From Endomicrobiales bacterium (lineage in GTDB: Bacteria; Elusimicrobiota; Endomicrobiia; Endomicrobiales; JAFGGC01), in NCBI GenBank assembly GCA_016930715.1, contig JAFGGC010000001.1, positions 1 to 64,000 of the forward strand: a stretch of DNA of 64,000 bases, read 5' to 3'. This document shows, piece after piece, positions 30,201-42,200 of the stretch. The number at the start of each line of letters is the position of its first letter. Position 1 is the stretch's first letter. Made by a program: the position numbers and the translations under genes. Under the pieces are notes generated by a model. The model saw only the letters and a list, made by a program, of their open reading frames with translations. It ran no database searches and had not been told where the DNA came from.

Positions 30201-33200
30201 AATGCGCAAAATATGCCGAACCCCTCGTGTTCGTGGCTTCCGTCAGCGCGTCAGTAACACCCTCGCTCGCAGAATCCGTAACTACATTCCCGCCTTTTTG
30301 TTTTCCCGGGTTTGCCACGAGCTCGACTGAAACCATCCGCCTCTCTTTCTCAGGACGGTCTTTACCTTCATCGTCCTTTTTGTCCATTTCATAGAACGCG
30401 AACGCGAGCCTTTCGACGTCAATGGCCTCATCGGTCAGCATCGTCAGGTCGTTGACGCGATGCGCGAGCACGAGCTTGTTTTTTAAGCGGCTTTGCAGGC
30501 TTCTCACAAAAACCGGCCTTTCTTTCCCTTGCCTGTTAAGCCTCGTGAACTGCCTCTGCTGGAACGTCTGCTGAAGAGCGTCGCCGTGGTTTAGCTGCTG
30601 TTTCTTCGTGCCTGCATCCTGCGTAACTTGCCCTTCATTATAGACGAAGGGATAGTCGTAATCGGACACTATTATATAGACATTTTTGGGGTTGAAACCG
30701 TAAAATTGATTTTCCACAAGGTCCTGTTTCATCTGTTCGTACATATCCGGGCTCACATGTATGACAACCGGGACCTTTTGCAGCGCTTTGTCCGCACCTT
30801 CAAGGAGCTCTTCCGTCGTTTTTCTCATTCCGTCGGCACTTTCAAGCAGCTCCATCGCCGTTTTTCTTATTCTCTCGCGGTACAAAAAGAACTGCAGATG
30901 GCCCAGGGTAAACGCCGGTTTTGCCGGGAGCCGTCCCTCTACCTCCCTGTACTCGCTCAATGCTTCCATGATTTTCGTCCTGAGAGCCGCTTTTTCATTC
31001 TCGGTCCTTCGGCTCAACAGTGTCTCATAATTGAGCTTTTCTGTATTGATGCATTTCTTTTTTATTTCCTCGACAGTCTCGACGTTCCACTCTTTCATCC
31101 ATTTCGTGATGGCATTTTCCTTGCAGTACTTGTCGAAGGCAGCTCTTATCTCGTTTTGTCTGTCGGTAACCGGATTGTCCATAGTAACGGCCTCTGCCGT
31201 TTCAATGACATCCACCGAATATATGGGACCTATGCCGAGCCTCGTAGCGGCCCCACCAAAGAACAACTGCAGGAGCACTCCTCCGGAAACAAGCGCGTTC
31301 GCAGCTTTTTTGACGAAATCCTTCCGCCTGGGGCTTGCCAAAAAATTATTGTATCGCTGGACCGGGTCGTAGCTCAACGGAACGTGCCTAAATACCTCAT
31401 ATGGCTTCAAACCTGCTTCTGCGGCTATAATGCTGATTCTTTCGTCTTTTTCATTAATCTCTTCCGATAGTCTTTTCTTAAGGGCTTCATCACCGGTTTT
31501 GTCTTTCTTTGAAACGAGCTCGTTCCTGTCCTCAACGAGTTTTGTCAACTCATTCTTGTGCTGTGCCAGCTCCGGCCTGGTTTCTGTCTTTAGCGCATTT
31601 ATTTTGTCCACTATGCCGTTTATTTCGCCGTCAATTGAAATAAGCCCGGATATGTCTTCATTTGCCGAAGCTACATTCCTTTTTCTGAGAAGCGTCATTA
31701 GCCTGGCATTGTAGGGGGCGAGCTTTTGCCTTATGACTTCCGGATATTCACCTTTGACGTCTTCTCGCCTTATTCCGTATTTCTGCGCATCGCGCATTAT
31801 CCGCGCAATGCCTTCCGGTTCCATAGGCCTGAAAGCGTCTAGAACTATTGATGTATCGCCGCGCAGGACAGCTTCGTAATACACCCTAAGGTCCTCTGCC
31901 ATGGATGAAAACTTCGCTATGAATGCATCAAGCAGTCTTGAAGCTTTTTCAACACTTTTTTTGCCAGCAACGTCTGAAAGCGTGTCCAATATTTCTTTCA
32001 ACTCCTCGATCAGCTCGTCGCGGTTGTAGGTTTTCCACTCTCCGCTTTTGTCACGGTACCTGATTATAGGCCGCGTTATATCGTACCCGTCAACTTTCTC
32101 GGTCACTTTTTCGAACCTTACCACGCCCTCCCTGACCAGCACCACGAGCATGGCAAGCGATTTCTGTATCGATACTATGCGGGGATCTGCCGCCACTTCA
32201 TCATCATACTCTTTCTTGTCCTTTAATTCATTGACGGCATGTTCAACGTTGACATAGACGCGTTTTATGTATTCTATCCTTGTTTCTTTTAGTTCTTCGT
32301 TCGCGGTCGCAAGAAGGGCCCCTTCCGCCTTACCGAGTATCATCTCCCGCAGATTAAAGAACAAGAACCTTGAGTATTCGGGATGTTTCTCAACGTACTC
32401 TAGGGCTGAAATCGGCATTATCATCAGTTCGTTAACCTTTTTCTCCCTGAACGATTCCCTTATACGTCCTGAAGAGATATTAAGCGTATCGTTGCGCTGC
32501 GGTTCGATGACAGTAACGGCAAGCCCGTTTTTCTCAGCCCATTCGATGTCTGCCTGGATCGGACTCACGCCGTGCATACCCAAGAATATCGCCGACATCC
32601 TGTGCCTGCCTCTTCCCTTGTTCTCGAAAACCTTGTCATTTATGCTGCTAACCATCTTGGTCAGTAACCCTGGCCCTATCCTGCCGCTGTAGTTATATTC
32701 ACGGCAGCAAAAATCAACACCCGCGATGTAGGACGCATTGATGTCCTCATCTTGATAATGCTCCAGGATCTTATAGAAATTCTGCAGTCTGTTAGTGCCT
32801 GGAAGCTGCACGACTTCCACATAGTCACCTAGTATCGCAAAGGATTCCTTTGCCATTTCAAATCGGAAATCGCTTGTGAACTCCAGGCTTGGGTTGACAG
32901 GACCATCTACAACGACCTTCAAATCGTCAATTTCGCCGGCCGCCTTGGCCTCAAGAGCGCCGATTAAATGAACCCAGTGTACCGGGTTGCCCGCTATGCT
33001 GTAGACACCTACGTTCTTTTCCCGGCGTGTCTTCTCCGGGTTTCTTTCATTAACTACGATTTTCGCCAGAGCCTTTGCGGCGCGCACGGTCAGCTTCATG
33101 TGGGCTTCTTCCATCTCTTCTATCCTGCTGCGCGCGGTGTTTCTCTTCGCGGAATCCGAACTATTGAGATTCTTCTTTTCTTCCCTGTGTACGCGTTCAC

Positions 33201-36200
33201 TCATCTTCGCGAACGCTTCCATTATTCCGCGATAGACTTTAGCCGCTTTTTCGTTCGTGTAAATGACGCTCTTGTCCCAGAGTATGCTTACCGGGTCGAA
33301 ATTATCGATATCATCGGCGTGTTCCCCACGGTGTATATCGCGGTCCTCGTGCCCTATTGTTTCCGCGAGCCCGATTTTATCGGTTTCTGTTTCTACGGCG
33401 TTAAGTGCGTTTATGTGCAGGTATATCGAAGGAGGATAATCGTTTTGCCCAATCCCCGCGTGGCTTAAAACCTCTCCGTTTAAAAATACTGGGCTGTCGT
33501 CAAGTATTATGACAAGCCTGCGTTCGAAGAGGTTTTTATTGGCATTGCGGAATCTCTTGTAGCTTGAGGTTTCGTAGACTTTCGGCACCGTTTGCAGCGC
33601 GAGAAGTATCTTCTGCTTAAGCGCCTCCGTTCCTCCCGGCATGCGCGCCAGGTGCTTCGCGAGCAGACGCTCTATGCGCGCTCTCTGGTCTTCGTCATCA
33701 TAATCAATATCTGCGGAAAGCTTGTGGGCTATTTCTTCCATGCTGCCAGAGAAAATGCCGTCAACGTATTCCCTCATCCCGTTTTCATCAAGGCCTTTTA
33801 CGGCTTTAAGGCTAAGACTTATGGCTTTTCCGGAGTCAAACGCACCTTTGAACGCGGCGTTTATCCTCGCCTTCTGGGCCTCGGATTCCTCTTCGGTTTT
33901 CATCCTAGTAGCTATATTAGTGTCCCGCTTATATGGTTTCTTTAATTTCAGCACCTTCCCTAAAATACCTATTTTGGCAAGAGGTTTTATTATCAGCGTG
34001 TTCCAGAAAAAGCGCTTTGCCAGCGTGTTCCAAAGGAATTTCTTTACAATCACACCCCATATTGCGGGCGTCAGCCATACCACCAACAGCACGGCTGGGA
34101 CAACAAAAGCCCAGTGCTGGAACACCGGCGCTATCATCCATCCGCCGACCAGCATCCAGGCCGGGAACACGAACGCTACGCCGACCAGGGCAAGGCCGAT
34201 GAATTTGAGAGGTTCCTTGTTCATCAGGTCGTAGAAGAATTTGCTCGGGTAATTGAACCAGGTGTTGCTGTTGAGCAGCCAGCCTCTTATAGGCGCGTAA
34301 GGCACAGTTACTCCTTTTTTCGCGGTAACTCTATCCTTACTTATTATCCCGGTTTTAACCAGAAACCACTTTTTCCAGAAACCCGCAGGATTACCGTCCA
34401 CATACGTAACGTCGCCTTTAAAATAATTATACGCGTTAAAACCCGATATGTACGCGAGCGCGGCGAAAAGATACGGCACGTGCATGAAGAAGTACACGCC
34501 GGCTCCGATGATGTAGAAGATCGAGTCGCTGGCGGTGAATATCATCCTGGCATTTAAAATAGCGAGCGAAACAGAAGTGACAAATGAAAGCACGCCCATG
34601 CTCCCCCAGAAGACAGGCCGCTTGAACATGCTCGCGTCCGCGTTTATGAGGTTATAGCGCCCCATAGCGTCTTCGGTGGCAAGGTTTGTTTCCTTTCTTG
34701 TCCTGATGAAGGCAAATACTTCCTTGCCGGCGTTGGACACGCCTCTCGCGAACGATGGCGGGAGCGAAACGAACATCCCGAAACCCTTCTTCGCGTCTTT
34801 TGCCGTGAGCAACAGCGCCCTTCCGAAGCTGTTTGTCTGCCTCATATAGCGGACGAATGTCGGCACGTTCTCCGACTGCATGAATATGATGGCGAACACG
34901 AAAGACGCCACCATTACTATCGTCGAATAGCAGTTGAAGCTCGCGAAAAGCACGAGCGGCGGGACCAGCACGACCGAAAGGAGCGCAATCGCCGCCATGA
35001 AGTAATGCGTGAAAAGGTACAGGTGCCCGAGCTTGATATCCGCCGAAACCCTCGGGTTCAGGAACAGCTCGAAATTGAGCGAGTCCATCATGAAGCGCGA
35101 AACGTTGTATCCGTAGCGCATCTCGGTCGAGAACACGCTTTCGACGAACAGGGCCGGCCTGCCCCACTGCATCATCCTGTACGGAAGCTGGGTCGAAATG
35201 AACGGCCTTCTGGTAGTGCCCGAAAGCGCCTGAAGGAACAGGTAGGCCGTGGAATCCTCGCCCGGCGGGTTGATGGACGCTATCATTTCGGGAATCACCA
35301 TTCCCTTGCCGTAGAAGGTTATCTTGCCGCGGAGCGACCTCTGCATGTCCTGCGTGAAAGTCGCCTGCGCCGCGCCGTAGAGCTGGGTCACCGGGAAGGA
35401 ATCAAAATAGGCGGAGCTCCAAACCGTGAACGCCGGGTTGTAAACCGCTATTTCCGGGTGGTTGGAATGCTCGGCGAGGTACGAGTTCGTCCAGGCGTTA
35501 TGGCCGGGCATTATGCGCACGTGGCCGTCGCGCCTGTCCATCACGCCGGCGAACCTGTGCATGTCTATGCCTATCGCCGGGTTCTTTATGGGCATTAAAA
35601 ACTCACTTGCTGGATACCTCGGCAAGGTACTCGAAATACCGTATTCCTCGGAGTCATTTATTATCTTCGTCTGCTGATAGGCAGCTTCAAGAAATGTCAT
35701 TAACATCTCGCCGAAAAATCCTCTCAGCGCGGCAAGCTCCCCGCCGTTCAGCAATGCCGCATTCAACGCGGCCAAATCTCTTGCCATCTCCTGGTTGTTC
35801 TGTCTTATCTTCTCCTGGCTTTCAACAGTTCCTTCATTTTTAAGCTTAGAATTCTCATCGGAAAGCTCCTTGTTCCTGGCAAGAATCTTCTTTAGAAAAT
35901 CAATTTGTTCATTGCCGAGAATTTCCTTCAGCTCCGGCTTAGGAGCAAACCCTTTCTTCGCGTCAAATGCAAAATTGTACAACACGGGCAGGTCATCAAT
36001 TGTTAGTTCCACGTGACGGCTTATACGTTCCTTCATCGCGATAAAGTTCGCGAGATTTGCGTCATACCACTCAATAAAATCAGCCGCCCATCTCTTCGCA
36101 TTGAACGGCACCATTTTCTTGTTCGCATCGTATTTCGGCATGAATGCAATATCTTGAGGATTCTGCAAATTATGCCTGATTACTGAAGCTAACTGTTTTT

Positions 36201-39200
36201 CCGCACCCCAACCAGTCATATTGCCGTCAAAATTAATGCCAAAAAGTATATCCTTCACGTGAGTCGCGAGGTACTTGCGCTCGACGATCGCCTGATATCT
36301 TCTGTATGTCGAGCCCAGGCCCCTTCTCACCATCTCGTCCTTGAGAATGAACGCTTTTCCCACGGCAAGAGCTTCCTTGAGGGCTTTGAGATACGCAAGG
36401 TCCCCCAACTGCTGGGCAATCATCAGGTGGTACTCGATTATGTCCTTGTGCACCGTTTCCGCGGTCGCCCGGTCGTTGGGGCGCAGGTCGTTGAGCCAGG
36501 TTTCTATTTCTCTTATGACTTCCGTCATCGCCTGTCTTTGAGCCGGGGTGGTCGCGGGGTCGGCGATGAACCCGTTAATGTCGTTATAGACATCGCCGAA
36601 CTCGTCTATGTTGAGTAGTTTCTGACGGATGACCGCGGCTATGGAAGGATGCTCCTTCATCAATCTTGCCATCAGGTTCTTCCACTCGTGGTTCTGCGTC
36701 CTCGCCATGTAGCCGAGTATTGAAGGTATCGGTTTACCCGGGAATTTCTTCTTGTATTCTTTCTGGACTTTCTTCTCGTTAATGAAAGTCCCCAGCCTTG
36801 CCGCGTTGTACCAGGTGTAGGTATAGAACTCGCCCACGCCGGAAACGTTGGAAGTCAGCGAACGGAGCCTCGAAAAGTCCACGACCTTCGGTTTCTTGAG
36901 GCTCATCGCGTAGAAAAGGTCGTACATCATCTGCTGGGCGATGGGAGACTCGGGCCTTATGAACCCGTAAACCCTGCCTTCGGGTTCCCCTTCAATCTGC
37001 CCGGTCCTTCCTTCGATGGCGCCGAGCCACGCCTTCTTTTCGTGCTCGCTTATGTACGAATACTGGTACAGCCAGTTTATCTGCTCGGCGAAGTATTCCC
37101 TCGCCGTCCTTCCATTGGGCGCGACGGCTCCTTTTGCCGCTTCCGTGTCGGTGAATTCCTTGAACCATTTTCCGTAGTGCCTTGCATATCCCCACTTGCT
37201 TCCGGAGATAACGGCGTCAATGCCGGCCCAGCCGATTATCAACCCCACCAGCGAACCGAGCGTTATCCAGAAAATAATCGTGGGCAGGCCGAAAAGGCCG
37301 GCTATGAGCGTGACGATGACGGCCCCGCTGAAAGCCGAAGGAAAAAGCAGGGCTTTGAGCTTCGAGCGCGCGGTGGAACTCCAGAGGTCGTTGTAGTTCT
37401 TCTGATAAGCGCCTATCGAGCGCACTATGTTCAGGAAAGCCATTATGGTCGGTATGCTCCAGAGAAGCACGAGGCCCGTCGTGATGATGTAGGGCCCCCA
37501 GACCGGCAGTATGGACTCGCCCATCTGGAAGAATATCTGTATGAACATCGCCGAATAATATAGCGAAAACGCGGTAAGTGTCGAGCCGAGCCCGAGTTTC
37601 GCCTTCCAGTTCAGGTTGGATTTAACGAGAACCGGCACCCAGCTGAATATCATTATCGGGACGCCGATGGAAAACCCCGAGAAACCCGTGGCCAGTATTA
37701 TGGAAAAACCCGCGGCGAACGAAACAAACGACACGAAGAGCGGCCAGGAGGATTTGGCTCCCCAGAACCTCTGCACCCTTGTTATTGGCGTCAGGAAAGC
37801 CCTCAAATAAATGCTTATGGCGCCTCTCGGTTTTGCCCTGTAGGCGTCAGCTACCAGCCCAGACGTTCTGCCGGGCTTGTCGGATGTGAACCAGCTTTTT
37901 AACCTTGCGCCTATCGTAGCCCGGGCTTTATCGCCGACTTTAAACTTACCGGGCTGCCCGGCTATCAGGCTGTGAGTATCTGTTTTCATCGCCTTTGATA
38001 TCCTGTTCATCCTCTTTCTTTTTTCCTTTATGTCAGGAATACCCTTGTTGTATCTCCAGAGAATACCATTTGCTTCTATTACAGCTTTAAATTTGTCCAG
38101 GAAGGACAATCCTGATACGTTGATCCCCATTTCACCAGCAAGCTGATCAAGTACTTTATTGGTCTCGATCATCGAATTCTCGTCAAAATCAAGTCCGGCC
38201 TGAGTGAGCCGCCTGAAGAGGTCCATAACGTCCATATCCCACAATATGTCGGCAAGCCGTTTGTTCAGCCTGAACTGCAGGCCCATCGGCACGACATCAT
38301 CCCTGAAGTATTCGGGATATTCTTCGATTGAATTCTTGGGCGTGGTTATGAAATAGAATTCATCGTTCTGTCCGCCGGCCGGTATTACCCCCCCCGTCCC
38401 GAACTGCGTCTGGAACATCGGATGGAGCGCGAAATATAGCTTGCCGAGATACGACCAGGCATCCTGGTTGTTCCTGAGCATCTCGCTGGCTTTTCTGGCG
38501 ACAAATACCAGCATCGTGTTTAGCACGCTGTATTCGCCGAACGAATGGTTCTTCGTGAAACCGGGGTTGGACATGATGAACTTCAAAACAACGTACTCTC
38601 TCAGGGTCCTTGCCGAAACAACGTCGGATATCGGATTGAGGTCTATGTCGCCGGCAATGCTTCCGTCCTTGGCTCTTGAAACGCCGGTGAGTAGCGCGGG
38701 GTTCTTGTAGAGCCTGTCGAGCATTTCCCTTGTTACGGTCCCTTTTACGGTCTCTCTCACGCTTGAGTGTACGTCCCCCGCGTTCGCGTTCGCGGTGAGG
38801 GCGTTGAAAGTGGAATCCACGAGAGGCGAGAGCACGCCGTTTTCAAGCAGGTCGTCCGTGAGCTCGATAATCGTCCGGGCGCTTTCCGCCTTCGCTCTTA
38901 TTTCAGCTGGCGTGAAAATCCCGCTCCCGCTCAAACGCGAAAGCATTACCGCGGAGCTCGTAAGAGGCATCCTGCCGATATCGGCTATCCTCGTGAGGTC
39001 GCCTCTGCGTATTTCTTCCAGCACTTTTTGTTCGGCCTTGGCTGTCAGGGCCTTGTTCAGCATTTCCCATATAACCGCCGTCTGTTCCCGGTCTATCTCG
39101 CTGAGCGTGGCCCTCACGTCGTTGAGCGTGGAAACCACTTCCGCCATATCCGTCAAACCTTTGTCCATCAGGTCGTTTATCGCAAGGGCCAGAGGGTGCC

Positions 39201-42200
39201 TGCTGTCTATCCTTGCGGCTCCGGCGTTTATGGCGTCGAGCGAAGGAGGCGCGGCGCGGCTCCTGACGTTCTTTATCGCCGATTCCTTGACTCTCAACCT
39301 GCCGTCCGCTATAAGGCCCACCACTATGCCGGCTTCCGCCGCACCTATCGCCGACGCAAGGAAGCCTTTTAGGGTATCCATCTTGGAAGCGTCGCCCCTG
39401 AGGTCCGCCGTATCGTGTATGATATCGCCGATGTTCTCCCTCATTATCAAGAGGCCTTTTGCTATCCTGTCGGCCTGATCCTGCGGCACGCCGCTTGCCA
39501 GGAGGAACCTTATGAAACCGTCAAAACCCGCCGCAGGCGATGAAAGATTGAACTTCGGTGTTATCCTGAAAAGCCCGGCCGCTCTGCGCAGAAGCCTGAA
39601 ACCTCCGCCTATGAGGGCGATCGGCCCCGAAGCGACCAGAAGCACCGCCACGTGTATCGCTATCCTGGTCATGACGTGCTGGCCCGCGAAATAGGCGCGC
39701 CAGCCGCCTATGACCGTCGGTTCGCCTCCGGCTTCGCGCGTTCCCCGGAAATCCGCCCATTTCTCTTTTATAAACATCCACGTGGCTGCTATCGCTCCGG
39801 GAACTTCCGGCGTTTTAAGCGTTTCGTCCTCCTCAAGGCCGTTCAGGATGTCCCTTAATTCTTCCGCTGAATCAACCCTTTCGGCGTACGTGCGCGGCGC
39901 GTAGAGGTATTTTGTTATGAGAGGCTTGCCGCCCGTCACTTCCAGACTGCTGTCCTGAAACGGGGTGAACGCCCGCGACAGAAAACTCTTGTCGGCCGAC
40001 ACCGCTTCGCGGATGTCGTAAAAGCTCACCAGGCGCTCAAGAGGGACTCCCGGATTTGCCGCCATTTCGGGAAGTTCAACGAGAAGGTCCCTCACGCCGT
40101 CGACAAGCCCGAGCGGGAAGTCTATCTTTCCGGACGGGTCGTCTTTCATAAGATAAAATTTCTGCCTGTAGAGGTCTATGCCCGAAAGGAATTTGTAGTC
40201 GTGGCCCCGGCTGTCGCGTATGAAAATAAAAGATGTCTGTTCCGTGTGCCCGTCGACTTTTTCGGCCCTGAAACCCCTCTCCGTTATCCTTGCCCTTTCG
40301 GCCCTGACCTGAGCCGCGTCTTCCATGTCTATCGAGCTGAACAGGAATATTTCCCTGAGCGCGCCTTCAGGTATGCTTGTCGGCATCAGTATTCCCTTGC
40401 CCTTGGGTATGAAAAGGTCCTCTTTCTGCGTTATCGGCCTTCCGCCGGCGTCCTTGATTATCTTGCCGTCCGGGGTCCTCTGTCTTGCCTGATAGGTGCT
40501 CTTCACCCACAGGGAATCGGCCGTGGCATTGCCCATTATCATGTACATTGTGTCGCCTTCGGCCTCGAAGTTCCTGCGCGCGAGGAATTTCTCGTCCCAC
40601 TCGCTTTTTTCCTTGTCCCAGCCCTTGCCCGCCTTGCCCCAGAAAACTATGACCCTTGTGACCATAGGCTTGTCTTTATTGGCATCGTTACTCAGTTCCG
40701 CTTCCTTGCTTACGTAGTATTCTCCGCTCTGGAACGTCAGGGGCACGACGGTGCCGTCCGGCATCGTGTAGTTGTCCCTGCGCACGAATATCTTCTTTCC
40801 GGTGTCGTCTTTCTTCTCCACCGCGTCGGAGCTGAGGTTATCGAGGTTTATCTGGTTGGGGTCTGTTTCATCCTGTTTAAGCTTATTATCGCGCGTTGCG
40901 GTAAAAACGTACATTATGTCCGTCTGGTCCGCGGCCCTGGTGAGGTCGGACGAGAACACGCCGTAGCCCTTTTTGCCTTCCATCGCGTCGTCCATCCTCT
41001 TCTTGGCCGCGTCCGAAAGGTAAACCCTGTAATACTTGTCGCCTATCTTCTTGACGTAGTCGTACGTCACCTTGCCGTACTTGTCTTTCTTTACCTCGCC
41101 TTCGGCGTCCCTCGCCGGCGCGCGCCAGACGTTGTCGCCGGTATTCACGTAGTCCCTTTCAAGGTTCACCGTTCCCATGAAGGCCCTCAAGAGCCCGCCC
41201 TGGCCGGCGTATTTCGGGTCCTGCTTTTTCGGGTCTTTTATGGCGTCCTTTCTGTCCCTTATCTCCTGTCCGACCTCGTAAACGTAAACGTTGCCGTTGT
41301 ACCTCACGTTTATCGTCGCGTCTTCCTCTTCTCCGGCCTTTATCACTTCCACTCCCGGCCGTTTTTCAAGGTCGTCCGCCGAGAATACGTCCACTATTTC
41401 GTTTATGCCGACGTTGACGAGCTCCGGCACCACTATGCCGAGCCCTTTCATTCCGCTTTCATACGCCCGTTCGGCGGCCGGAGAAAGGTAGAGCCTGTAG
41501 AACCTGCCGTCTATCTCCCTGACGTAGTCCTTCTTGGTTTCGCTTATCTGGCGCACGTAAATGCCGTCGCCGGTATGCTTGTATTTGGCAAGCTCGGATT
41601 TAGGCATGAAATTCCTGACGAAACCCGCTCTGCCCGTCCTGTCTATGCCCGCCTCGCGCGCCTGCACTTCAGCCGACGGCTCTATCGTGTATGAAATACC
41701 CTTGACTTCCACTATCGTGGGAAGTCCTTTCTTCTTGTCGCCCGCCTGAACAAGCTTCACACCGGACATCCTCTCGAGCTCTTCGGCCGAATAAAGCCTT
41801 ATCCTCTGGCCGGGTTTAAGCTTGGAAAGATCGCTGGGAAGAGCTATGCCGAGGCCCGCCTCTATATTCGCGTCGTACAACTCCTGCATCTTGGGGCTGA
41901 GGTACAGTCTGTGCCAGTTCCCGTCTATATTGACCACGAAATCCCTTTTGCCGTCCTCCATCACCTTACTGTAGACGTTCTTGCTCCCCTTGTAAGGGCT
42001 GTACTTGTCGGGTGTATTGCCGAAATCCCGTTCGCCGAGTATGGCCGGCAAAAGCTCGGCCAGGTCCGACTTGTCGGCCTTGGCCTGTTTTTCAAGTATT
42101 TCGTTACCGGCTTCGAATACGTACACTCTTCCCGATTCGTCCCTGGCAAAGAGCATGTTGCCGACCCTGAAGGTCTCAAAACCTTTAAGGACGCCGTTCC

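Noticed and set aside
40201-41694. Long open frame on the + strand (about 497 codons) and many other + strand frames of 100-340 codons
   Set aside because: They lie opposite GP2 or GP1, have Arg/His/Tyr-rich shadow compositions, no domain motifs and no convincing SD; they arise from the codon bias of the opposite strand.
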